DNA of 35,179 nucleotides from the NCBI RefSeq assembly GCF_001431665.1, contig NZ_LLXV01000064.1, positions 1 through 35,179 of the forward strand, read 5' to 3'. The notes under the pieces were generated by a model. It was not told where the DNA came from. It was given only the letters and a program-made list of their open reading frames with translations, and did no database searches. Positions 1-7,105 of this stretch are shown here, piece after piece. The position numbers and the translations under genes were made by a program. The stretch comes from Stenotrophomonas beteli (GTDB taxonomy: Bacteria; Pseudomonadota; Gammaproteobacteria; Xanthomonadales; Xanthomonadaceae). How positions within the stretch are numbered: the stretch's first letter is position 1; each line of letters begins with the position of its first letter.

Positions 1-21
1 ATCTATGAACTGACGCGCTGA
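1..21 (+). CDS. 3' end of a second DUF1428 family gene (partial)
   Basis: The first 21 bases read, in frame, as Ile-Tyr-Glu-Leu-Thr-Arg-stop. These are exactly the last six codons and stop of the complete DUF1428 gene on the opposite strand (37-396), with identical codons. The simplest reading is that the window opens at the end of a convergent paralogue. Only six codons are visible, so the identity rests on that match. The alternative is that the bases are just one arm of a terminator hairpin that happens to copy the neighbour's 3' end. Confidence 0.5.
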   Translation: MYELTR

Positions 22-57
22 GCACGTCCGCCCGGTTCAGCGCGTCAGTTCATAGAT
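1..57. repeat. 21-bp perfect inverted repeat, 15-nt spacer
   Basis: Bases 1-21 are the exact reverse complement of 37-57; the spacer is 22-36. Each arm is the 3' end of a coding sequence (IYELTR-stop), so the hairpin covers the ends of two convergent genes and could stop transcription in both directions. There is no T-tract. The repeat may continue to the left of the window. Confidence 0.85.
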
Positions 58-396
58 CGGCACGAAGCCGCCGTAGATCATCCGCGCGCCATCGAACGGC
101 ATCGGATTCGTCGCCGGATCAAACCTTGGGTCTTCCATCATCTTCTTCATGCCGGCGTCGCGGGTCGGCTTGTCCGGCCATTCGATCCAGGAAAACACCA
201 CCGTCTCGTCCGGCGTGGCTTTTACTGCGCCGAAAAAGTCGGTGGTCTTGCCGTGCGGTACGTCGTCACCCCAGCACTCGACCACGCGCAGCGCCCCGAA
301 CTCGATGAAAACCGGATCACCTGCGCGCGCGTGGGCGAGGAACTTCTCCTTGTTGGCGGTGGGCACCGCCAGGACGAAACCATCGATGTAGCTCAT
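37..396 (-). CDS. DUF1428 family protein
   Basis: A 119-residue cytoplasmic protein opening MSYIDGFVLAVP and containing VVECWGDDVPHGKTTDF and VVFSWIEWPDKPTRD. These are hallmarks of the DUF1428 (YbaA-like) family, a small dimeric alpha/beta-barrel fold with no established biochemical role. The length is typical. The ATG at 394-396 is preceded by GGAGG with good spacing, so the 35-residue upstream extension of the open frame is rejected. It converges with a gene ending at base 21 whose last six codons are identical. The next gene on the same strand, the S9 peptidase, ends 91 bases upstream, so co-transcription is possible. Family assignment is firm; function is unknown. Confidence 0.88.
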   Translation of the reverse strand: MSYIDGFVLAVPTANKEKFLAHARAGDPVFIEFGALRVVECWGDDVPHGKTTDFFGAVKATPDETVVFSWIEWPDKPTRDAGMKKMMEDPRFDPATNPMPFDGARMIYGGFVPIYELTR

Positions 397-487
397 TGCC
401 TGCCTCCGGATGGACCGTGCCGCATGCACGGCCTTCAAGTACCCGACGAACCAGGGCGTCGGGGATCGACATCCTGTGCGCGCCTGT

Positions 488-2893
488 TCAGCCCGGGCCA
501 CCGGGCAGCGGTGCCAGCACCGTATCCGGTGGCTGCTGGCCGGCCAGGTGGCGAACGAAGTAGTCCCACATGCGGTGCGTGTAGGTGGCGTCGTTGCGGA
601 ACAGTTCGTGGTCCTGCCGGGCCAGGTACAGCAGGTCGTAGCGGCGCTGGGCCTTGTTCAGGGCGGCGGCCAGCTGCAGGGTCAGCGCCGGTGGCGCGTT
701 CTCGTCCAGTTCGCCATAGACCAGCAGCAGATGCCCGCGCAGGTTGCCGGCCAGTGCCGCATTGTCGAGCCCGGCAAAGGGCGCCGGCACGCCATCGGCC
801 ATGGCCGTAGCTGGCAGCACGCCACCGAACAGCCGGTCCATGCCGTGCAGGGCGCCGCCGTACATGCCCTGGAAATTGTGGCTGCCGGCCGAGGCCACGC
901 CCACCTTGTAGAACGCCGGATAGCGCAGCACGGCGCGCGCTGCACTGTAGCCGCCGAACGAATGCCCGTAGATGCCGACCCGCTGCAGGTCGATGCCCGG
1001 GTAGCGTTCGCCCAGCTGGCGCAGCGCCGCCACATGGTCATCCAGCTGCACATCGGCGGCGTGCAGGAAGCTGCTGTCATGGAACGCCTTGTCGCGGCCA
1101 CCGGTACCGCGCGCATCGATGCTGACCACCATGAAGCCGAGTTCGGCCAGGCTGGCGCGTGACACCGGGTTCAAGGCAGACACCGCCTCGGCGTAGGTCA
1201 CCGGCGCATTGCTGATGAAGGAACCACCGTACATCGCGTCGATCACCGGGAAGCTGCCGTCATCGCGATAGTCACGGGGCAGGTAGACGGTGGCGAAGAT
1301 CGGCGTGCGCCCATCGGCGGCCAGCAGCCGCTCGCGCCGTGGTGGACGCCAGCCGGCAGCAACGATCGCGCCGTCATCGGCTGTTTCCAGCACCATCACT
1401 TCACGGCCGTCATCGCTGGCCCGCAGCACGGTGCGTGGTGGCTGGTCGAGACGGGAAACGGTATCTACCAGATAGCCACCACCAGGCGACAGGGCCTGGG
1501 GCGCGCGCGCCCCGAACAGCGCGCCGGTACCGGCATCGGCCATGTGGTCGTTGCCATCGGCGGCCAGGCGCTGGACCGGGCCGCCCTGCAGCGATACCCG
1601 GTACAGGCCGCGCACGTAGGGGTCGCCACCGTCGACGCCACCGGCGCTGAAGTACGCCCAGCCACCCGCAGCGTCCACACCCAGCAGGTCACGCACCACC
1701 CATTTGCCGCGGGTGAGCTGGCGCAGCACCTTGCCATCGGACAGGCGCACCCGGTACAGATGGCCCCAGCCATCGCGCTGCGAGAACCACACGGCGGTGT
1801 CCTGCCCGGGCAGGATGGCCACCGCGGGCCGGTTGTAGGAATACACGTTGAGCTGCAGGCGAGTGTCGCTGGCTTCTTCCAGAACCGTACGCAATGCACC
1901 GCTGTTGGCATTGATCTCCACCAGGCGCAGCCTGCGCGGTGTGCCGAAGTGCGCGATCACGGCATACAACCGATCACCGTCCCAACCCAGGATGCCGGCC
2001 TCACTGAGCGTGTTCCAGCCCTCGGGCAGCACGATGTCATGCTGCCTGCCGCTGAGGATATCGATCACATACAGGCTGTCGCGGACCTGCTGTGCATCGC
2101 CCAGCACACCCAGCTTCACGGTATGCACGCGCGGCCGCGCGCTGTGGGTCGGGCTGCTTTCCAGATAGGGGTAGTCCTGCAGCGCGCGTTCGTCGTAGCG
2201 GATGCCGGCCACGTAGCGGCCATCGGGGGACCAGCTCACCGCGAACGGTCGTGCTGGCATCCTGCCCTGGCGACGTGGAATGCCGCGCAGGGTGAAGTCC
2301 GGCAGTACGCCATAGCCATGACCGGTTTCACCGCCGTGGGTCAGTACCTGCGGCGCCGTTCCTCCAGAGCGCTGCAGCCACAGGTTGTGATTGCGTACCT
2401 GCAGCCAGGCGTCAGCCCCGGGCGAAGGCAATGCATCGGCCGGCGGCGACGCCTGTTGCGCGGCCGTGCACTGCAGGCGTGGCCATTGGCAGTTGATCGC
2501 CGCCTCGCCGTTGAACTGCAGGCGCAGGCCATCATCCAGGACCTGCACGCGGTTCAAGCGCAGGCGTGGCCCACCGGCACCGAGAGGTGCAACTGCAGTG
2601 TCCAGCGCATCGGGTTCGAACAGGATCTGGCGCGTAGCCTGGACGGGATCGACCAGTACCGCCTGGCGCCGGCCCTGTGTGTCTTCGCGTTCGTACCAGA
2701 AGCGCCCATCGGCCAGCCAGTGGGGCAGGACCGAAGCATTGCGCAGCGCACCGCGCAGATGACTGTCATGCGCGCGTTCAGCGCGCTGGTAGTCAGCCGC
2801 CTGCAGCGCGTGCGCAGCGTGGATCGGGAACAGGGCCGCGCAGGCCAGGAGCGCGGCGCGAACAGGCATCAGCAGCGGATCGGAAACGTGCAA
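488..2893 (-). CDS. Secreted S9 family (prolyl oligopeptidase/DPP IV-type) peptidase
   Basis: About 801 residues: an export signal (hydrophobic ALLACAALF, then AHA), a beta-propeller-like DPP IV N-terminal region, and a C-terminal alpha/beta-hydrolase domain. The nucleophile elbow GHSFGGYSA places the catalytic Ser near residue 645. Asp in GELDENAPP (near 730) and His in RQDHEL (near 762) complete the triad in the usual S9 order. The family removes dipeptides or cleaves after proline; a periplasmic role in peptide use is inferred. Start: a TTG at 2893 lies 5 bases after a perfect AGGAGG. The ATG at 2869, which starts directly at the signal peptide, has no clear ribosome site. The ATG at 2926 is less likely. 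It is transcribed divergently from ax21. Confidence 0.88.
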   Translation of the reverse strand: MHVSDPLLMPVRAALLACAALFPIHAAHALQAADYQRAERAHDSHLRGALRNASVLPHWLADGRFWYEREDTQGRRQAVLVDPVQATRQILFEPDALDTAVAPLGAGGPRLRLNRVQVLDDGLRLQFNGEAAINCQWPRLQCTAAQQASPPADALPSPGADAWLQVRNHNLWLQRSGGTAPQVLTHGGETGHGYGVLPDFTLRGIPRRQGRMPARPFAVSWSPDGRYVAGIRYDERALQDYPYLESSPTHSARPRVHTVKLGVLGDAQQVRDSLYVIDILSGRQHDIVLPEGWNTLSEAGILGWDGDRLYAVIAHFGTPRRLRLVEINANSGALRTVLEEASDTRLQLNVYSYNRPAVAILPGQDTAVWFSQRDGWGHLYRVRLSDGKVLRQLTRGKWVVRDLLGVDAAGGWAYFSAGGVDGGDPYVRGLYRVSLQGGPVQRLAADGNDHMADAGTGALFGARAPQALSPGGGYLVDTVSRLDQPPRTVLRASDDGREVMVLETADDGAIVAAGWRPPRRERLLAADGRTPIFATVYLPRDYRDDGSFPVIDAMYGGSFISNAPVTYAEAVSALNPVSRASLAELGFMVVSIDARGTGGRDKAFHDSSFLHAADVQLDDHVAALRQLGERYPGIDLQRVGIYGHSFGGYSAARAVLRYPAFYKVGVASAGSHNFQGMYGGALHGMDRLFGGVLPATAMADGVPAPFAGLDNAALAGNLRGHLLLVYGELDENAPPALTLQLAAALNKAQRRYDLLYLARQDHELFRNDATYTHRMWDYFVRHLAGQQPPDTVLAPLPGGPG

Positions 2894-2898
2894 GGCAA

Positions 2899-2904
2899 CC
2901 TCCT
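2899..2904 (-). promoter_or_regulatory. Ribosome binding site deciding a TTG start
   Basis: A perfect AGGAGG on the minus strand lies 5 bases before a TTG codon at 2893, in frame with the S9 peptidase. Neither in-frame ATG (2926 or 2869) has a comparable site, so translation probably begins at TTG. Confidence 0.55.
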
Positions 2905-3016
2905 GTTGCAATCGACGACGAATCACAAATGCACGCGCGCCGCGCGCGTATGCCAGAGACAGCCTGAATCAAGGCAGAAAATTCAGCAATGCGAAGACCG
3001 CTGTTTTCAGGGAGCG

Positions 3017-3044
3017 TTGTGACGAATAACGGAGAATTTACATT
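3017..3044 (+). promoter_or_regulatory. Candidate sigma70 promoter of ax21
   Basis: TTGTGA (3017-3022) and TACATT (3039-3044) are separated by 16 bases, about 60 bases before the ax21 start. The match is moderate. The stretch is AT-rich compared with its surroundings. Confidence 0.35.
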
Positions 3045-3103
3045 CCCGATGCGATGGCGCCCTGGCGCTGCTGCACACCATAAGAAAGTAAAGGTGTACC
3101 CCC

Positions 3104-3676
3104 ATGAAGAATTCGCTGATTGCTCTGGCCCTGGCCGCTGCCCTGCCGTTCACCGCTTCGGCTGCTGAGAACCTGTCGTACAACTACGCCGAAGCCGACT
3201 ACGCCAAGACCGATATCGACGCGTTCAAGGCCGACGGCTGGGGCGTGAAGGGCTCGTACGGCTTCCTGCCGAATTTCCACGCTTTCGGTGACTACAGCCG
3301 CCAGGAAATCGACCACACCAACATCAAGCTGGACCAGTGGAAGATCGGTGCCGGCTACAACGTTGAAATCGCTCCGACCACCGACTTCGTTGCCCGCGTT
3401 GCTTACCAGAAGCGCGACCAGAAGCACGGCCTGGACTTCAACGGCTACAGCGCTGAAGCCGGTATCCGCACCGCCTTCGGTGCCCACGCCGAAGTCTACG
3501 GCATGGTCGGCTACGAAGATTTCTCGAAGAAGCACGGCATCAATCCGGAAGGCCAGTGGTACGGCCGCCTGGGTGGTCAGGTCAAGCTGAACCAGAACTG
3601 GGGCCTGAACGGCGAGCTGAAGATGAACCGCGACGGCGACAAGGAATACACCGTCGGCCCGCGCTTCAGCTGGTAA
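3104..3676 (+). CDS. ax21: Ax21 family outer-membrane beta-barrel protein
   Basis: 190 residues with a clear Sec signal peptide (MKNSLIALALAAALPFTASA, cleavage near residue 20). After it come alternating amphipathic strands with many aromatic residues, ending in FSW with a C-terminal aromatic, as in small OmpA/OmpX-like barrels. The mature start ENLSYNYAEADYAK is the Ax21 family signature of Xanthomonas and Stenotrophomonas. Ax21 is abundant in the outer membrane and in vesicles. Earlier claims that it is a secreted quorum signal or the XA21 ligand have been disputed or withdrawn, so only the porin-like surface role is adopted here. AAAGGTG precedes the ATG. Codon choice looks more biased toward preferred codons than in neighbours, suggesting high expression. 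Confidence 0.9.
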   Translation: MKNSLIALALAAALPFTASAAENLSYNYAEADYAKTDIDAFKADGWGVKGSYGFLPNFHAFGDYSRQEIDHTNIKLDQWKIGAGYNVEIAPTTDFVARVAYQKRDQKHGLDFNGYSAEAGIRTAFGAHAEVYGMVGYEDFSKKHGINPEGQWYGRLGGQVKLNQNWGLNGELKMNRDGDKEYTVGPRFSW

Positions 3677-3714
3677 GTGCTTCCTCGGCGCGATTGCGCG
3701 CTGTAGATGCCTCG

Positions 3715-3740
3715 ACAGGCCCGGCCCACGCCGGGCCTGT
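3715..3740 (+). terminator. Hairpin terminator downstream of ax21
   Basis: An 11-bp perfect GC-rich stem (3715-3725 with 3730-3740, arm ACAGGCCCGGC) with a 4-base loop, 38 bases after the ax21 stop. A short T-containing tail (TGCGTTGTG) follows rather than a real T-tract. Confidence 0.65.
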
Positions 3741-3866
3741 TGCGTTGTGACGATCCGAAACCGCAGCTGAGCATGTTCCGCTGCCCCTGCTGCGTTGCAA
3801 TAAATTGGATTCCGCTGCTCCCGGCGCGGGCTTACGGTGGGCACTTCGCACCGTCGGATCCCTGTG

Positions 3867-4544
3867 ATGCCGCCTGCCGTTCCCGCTCTGCCTCCCGATC
3901 GGCCCTGCCGCCTGGCAATGCTGGCGCCGCATCCCGTGCTGCGCCTGGGGGTGGAGGTGGTGCTTTGCCAGCACGGTGGCGTGCAGGTCTGTGGCAGCTT
4001 CACCCGTGAAGGCGATCTGCTTGATGTGCTGCAGCGCCAGCCGGATGGCATCGACCTGTTGCTGATCGACCTGGTGGCGCCATGCGGACCCGAACAGGGC
4101 CTGGCCCTGTTGCGGCTGTTGTCGCGGCGCTGGCCGCTGCTGCCGGTGCTGGTGCTGTCTGCGCACTGCAACGCCAGCACGGTGACCATGGCGATGCAGG
4201 CCGGCGCGCGCGGCTTCCTGTCCAAGGGAACCACGCCGGAGATGCTGCGGCGCGCAGTTGACGTACTGGCCCGTGGCGGCCGCTTCGTACCCCCGGAGTT
4301 GCGCACGCAGTTGAGCCGATCGCGCATGCGGCGCACACAGGCGCCGGTGCTCACGCCCTTGAGCCGACGCGAGCGCGAGGTGCTCCGGCTGGTCCTGCAG
4401 GGCTGCACCACCGGGGAGGTGGCGCGGCACTTCGGGCGCACGGCCAGCACGGTCAGCACGCAGAAGCGGACGGCCTACCAGAAGCTGGGCATCCACAGCG
4501 ATGGTGAGCTGTTCCGCATCCGGCACCTGCTCGAATGCGGATAA
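3867..4544 (+). CDS. Orphan LuxR-type response regulator with degenerate receiver
   Basis: 225 residues. Residues 15-135 form a CheY-like receiver and 162-220 a LuxR-type helix-turn-helix (LTPLSRREREVLRLVLQG, then TASTVSTQKRTAYQKLG). The putative phospho-acceptor Asp68 (LLLIDLV) and the conserved Lys120 (GFLSKG) are present. However, the acidic pair that binds Mg2+ at the end of strand 1, normally DDHP, reads LAPHP (Leu19-Ala20). Normal phosphorylation is therefore doubtful, and the protein may act as a pseudo-receiver. No histidine kinase is adjacent. The ATG at 3867 is preferred; a GTG ten codons upstream (3837) is possible. It converges with the DUF6165 gene, with 6 bases between the stops. 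Confidence 0.83.
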   Translation: MPPAVPALPPDRPCRLAMLAPHPVLRLGVEVVLCQHGGVQVCGSFTREGDLLDVLQRQPDGIDLLLIDLVAPCGPEQGLALLRLLSRRWPLLPVLVLSAHCNASTVTMAMQAGARGFLSKGTTPEMLRRAVDVLARGGRFVPPELRTQLSRSRMRRTQAPVLTPLSRREREVLRLVLQGCTTGEVARHFGRTASTVSTQKRTAYQKLGIHSDGELFRIRHLLECG

Positions 4545-4550
4545 GCCGGC

Positions 4551-4940
4551 TTATTCGCCCTGGTACTGCTTTTCTTCCACCAGGGCCGAACCGGCCACGC
4601 GGTTGATCTCGTTCTTCACCTGCACGCGCTCGCCATTGGTGCCATAGACACCGCGTGCCAGCTGGATGAAGGCATCGTCGAACACCTGGGCCGCTTCCTT
4701 GTCGCGCAGCTGGTCCTGGATGTCCCACATGCGCTCGTTGATCGCCTTCAGCTGCTGCTTCAGCACGGCCAGCGCCGGCTGTGCCTGCAGCTGCTGCTGC
4801 AGCAACGGCAGCAGGCCGTCCAGCTCGGTGCGCACGTTGCTCAGCTTGGCCGCATCGTCGATGCGCTCGGCCTTGATCTCGAGGATGGTGATCTTGTCGA
4901 TCAGCTCGCCGATCGATACCGGGGTCAGGATGGCGTCCAC
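4551..4940 (-). CDS. DUF6165 family protein
   Basis: 129 residues, predicted cytoplasmic and largely helical. It begins with the conserved TPVSIGELIDKITILEIKAERI and continues with a glutamine-rich helix (LLPLLQQQLQAQPALAVLKQQL) that may form a coiled coil. I recognise it as a DUF6165-type protein, of unknown function; members often sit near surface-polysaccharide genes, which is not the case here. The start is set by sequence similarity: a GTG at 4938-4940, with AGGAA just upstream, begins right at the conserved region. The longer open frame would add 63 non-conserved residues. It converges with the LuxR-type regulator and is divergent from the porin gene. Confidence 0.75.
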   Translation of the reverse strand: MDAILTPVSIGELIDKITILEIKAERIDDAAKLSNVRTELDGLLPLLQQQLQAQPALAVLKQQLKAINERMWDIQDQLRDKEAAQVFDDAFIQLARGVYGTNGERVQVKNEINRVAGSALVEEKQYQGE

Positions 4941-5118
4941 GCGGTTGGTTCCTGGAAACAGGGCGCCATGATACCGCGCTGCTGGCATGTAGCTCCGATC
5001 CACGGGATTTACGCCGAATTTGCGCCACGGGCCCGGCAGCACCCTCGATCCGTTACGGCCACCGCCTCGACACTGCGTTCCCGGCGGCGTGACCGCCTTC
5101 GACGAGGAACACAGTGCA

Positions 5119-5817
5119 GTGAACAGCAAGGGGATGATGGCGGCGGTGGTGGCCGGCCTGGCAGGGCTGCTCGGGATCGGCAGCGCGCAGGCACGAGCGC
5201 AGGTCAGTGGCAGCGCGGCGTTGACCAGTGACTACGTGTGGCGTGGCAGCTCGCAGAGCGACGGCGACCCGGCTGTACAAGCGGGCGCGAAGGTTTCGAT
5301 CCCATCGGGGTGGTACGCCAGCGTGTGGGGGTCCAACGTTTCGTTCAAGCCGGACAATGGTGCGCGCAGCGAGTTCGACCTGGTGGCAGGCTGGACCGGT
5401 GCATTGGCCCCGGACTGGACACTGGATGCCAACCTGACCCGCTACCTGTACCCGGGCACCGGCCGCGTGCTGGACTGGACCGAACTCAATACCACCGTGA
5501 CCTGGAAGCAGCGCGCCTGGTTGCAGGTCGCGTATTCCAGCGATGCATTGGCCGGCGGCCATCGCGGCACCTATGCCCAGCTGGGTGTGCGTGTGCCACT
5601 GCATGAACGCTTGCGCCTGGAAGCGGCGGTCGGCCAGTACTGGCTGGCGACCGCGCAGGGTCCGGATTACCTGCATGGCCAGCTCAGTGCCATCGCCTCG
5701 CTGACCCCGGCCTGGGAACTGCGCGCCACCGTGCATGACACCGACAGCGCCGCCGAGCGCCTGTTCCCGGGCAATGCTGGCGGCCGCTGGGAACTGGCAT
5801 TGCAGGGCAGCTTCTAG
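5119..5817 (+). CDS. TorF family putative porin
   Basis: 232 residues. A signal peptide (residues 1 to about 27, ending AQARA) is followed by the opening QVSGSAALTSDYVWRGSSQS, the signature of the TorF/TIGR02001 family of Gram-negative outer-membrane proteins. The rest alternates beta strands, such as GWYASVWGSNV, FDLVAGWTG and RYLYPGTG, and ends in GSF with a C-terminal aromatic, as barrels do. The family is thought to form outer-membrane channels; its substrate is not established. The GTG at 5119 is chosen because GAGGAA lies about 9 bases upstream and because it gives a clean signal peptide. The stop overlaps the convergent MFS gene's stop by 4 bases (5814-5817). Confidence 0.82.
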   Translation: MNSKGMMAAVVAGLAGLLGIGSAQARAQVSGSAALTSDYVWRGSSQSDGDPAVQAGAKVSIPSGWYASVWGSNVSFKPDNGARSEFDLVAGWTGALAPDWTLDANLTRYLYPGTGRVLDWTELNTTVTWKQRAWLQVAYSSDALAGGHRGTYAQLGVRVPLHERLRLEAAVGQYWLATAQGPDYLHGQLSAIASLTPAWELRATVHDTDSAAERLFPGNAGGRWELALQGSF

Positions 5818-7007
5818 TCCGTCGCCGCAGCCTGGCGCGCGCGCAGCGCGCCGGGCAGCCACAGCAGCAGCGCCAGCACGGCCACGGCGGCACCGACCAC
5901 GCACACCCCGCTCCAGCCGAAACGCGGATAGACCTGCGCCGACAGCAGCGAGCCCAGCGAGCCGCCGATGAAGTAGCCGGTCATGTAGCCGGCATTGAGC
6001 CGGTTGCGTGCCGCAGGCTGCAACGCATAGATCAGGTTCTGGTTGCTGACATGCAGCAGCTGCGCGGCCAGGTCCAGCACCACCACGCCCACCAGCAGCG
6101 CCAGCAGGGAATGGGTGGACAGCCCCAGCGGCAGCCACGACACCAGCAGCAGCACCAGCGCGATGGCCGTGGCACGCCCGCTCTGGCCGCGGTCGGACAT
6201 GCGCCCGGCCAGTCCGGCGGCCAGCGTGCCGGCCGCGCCGACCAGCCCGAACAGGCCGATGGTGGCGTCGCTGTAAGCATACGGTGGCTGTGCCAGCAGG
6301 AACGCGAGCGGGGTCCAGAAGATCGCGAACATGGCAAAGCTGCAGGCGCCCAGCAGCGTGCGCTGGCGCAGCACCGGTTCCTGCACGAACAGCACGCCGA
6401 TCGAGCGCAGCAATGCGAAATAGCCGAGGCCGGCGCTGTGGTGGAATCGCGGCAGGCCGCGCTGCAACGCCAGTGCGGTCAGCACCAGGGTGGCAGCGGC
6501 GATCGCATACACCAGGCGCCAGTCGCCCAGGCTTGAAAGCAGGCCAGCCACGGTGCGGGCCAGCAGGATGCCCAGCAGCAGCCCGCTCATCAGCGTGCCG
6601 ACCACGCGACCACGATGCTCCGGCGCGGCCAGCGTGGCGGCGAACGGCACCAGCACCTGCGCCACCACCGAGAACAGGCCGGTGATCGCGGTGCCCACCA
6701 GCAACCAGGCCAGTGACGGTGCGCAGGCACTGATCACCAGGCCGCCCGCCGACAGCAGGCTCATCACCACGATCAGGCGGCGGCGCTCGAACAGGTCGCC
6801 CAGCGGCACCAGCAGGATCAAGCCGGCGGCATAGCTCAGCTGCGCGGCGGTAACGACCATGCCGACCTCGCCGAACGGCACGCCGAAGGCGTCGGCGATG
6901 GTGTGCAGCAGCGGTTGCGCATAGTAGTTGCTGGCCACGGCCACGCCGGTGGCGACCGACATCAGCAGCACCTGCCAGCGGTGCAGAGAGGGGGGGGACG
7001 GGCTCAT
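5814..7007 (-). CDS. MFS transporter, drug/arabinose-efflux-like
   Basis: 397 residues with 12 predicted membrane helices. It has the MFS loop 2-3 motif (PLGDLFERRRLIVVM), an early SNYYAQPLLHTIADAFGV typical of the DHA1/YnfM-like exporter group, and a second copy of the loop motif (LAGRMSDRGQSGRA) in the C-terminal half. It probably works as a proton antiporter exporting a small molecule; the substrate is not evident. The ATG at 7005-7007 is chosen because conserved sequence begins just after it; the open frame extends 16 codons further. It is divergent from a LysR-type gene across 98 bases, the classic arrangement of an exporter and its regulator. Confidence 0.87.
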   Translation of the reverse strand: MSPSPPSLHRWQVLLMSVATGVAVASNYYAQPLLHTIADAFGVPFGEVGMVVTAAQLSYAAGLILLVPLGDLFERRRLIVVMSLLSAGGLVISACAPSLAWLLVGTAITGLFSVVAQVLVPFAATLAAPEHRGRVVGTLMSGLLLGILLARTVAGLLSSLGDWRLVYAIAAATLVLTALALQRGLPRFHHSAGLGYFALLRSIGVLFVQEPVLRQRTLLGACSFAMFAIFWTPLAFLLAQPPYAYSDATIGLFGLVGAAGTLAAGLAGRMSDRGQSGRATAIALVLLLVSWLPLGLSTHSLLALLVGVVVLDLAAQLLHVSNQNLIYALQPAARNRLNAGYMTGYFIGGSLGSLLSAQVYPRFGWSGVCVVGAAVAVLALLLWLPGALRARQAAATD

Positions 7008-7053
7008 GCGGTGTTCCAGGAAGCAGGGTGCACAGTGTCGGCCTGCTGCGGTC

Positions 7054-7074
7054 ATGATGGAAATGAATCATCAT
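7054..7074. promoter_or_regulatory. Candidate LysR-type operator
   Basis: ATGATG (7054-7059) and CATCAT (7069-7074) form a 6-9-6 dyad in the 98-base space between the divergent MFS and LysR genes. Size and position suit a LysR-type binding site that autoregulates the regulator and controls the exporter. Confidence 0.45.
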
Positions 7075-7105
7075 CATCCGTGCCATCTGAAAACAAGATA
7101 GTTGG

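Noticed and set aside
2930..2952. Alternating GCGCGC-type palindrome upstream of the S9 peptidase
   Set aside because: Short, simple-sequence and imperfect; expected by chance at this GC content.
1544..3022. 492-codon plus-strand open frame
   Set aside because: Antisense to the S9 peptidase; low-complexity composition typical of a high-GC shadow frame and no recognisable motif.
4537..4556. Palindrome around the convergent stops of the LuxR-type and DUF6165 genes
   Set aside because: Only a short ATAAGC/GCTTAT dyad without a loop; too small to act as a terminator, and explained by the two stop codons facing each other.
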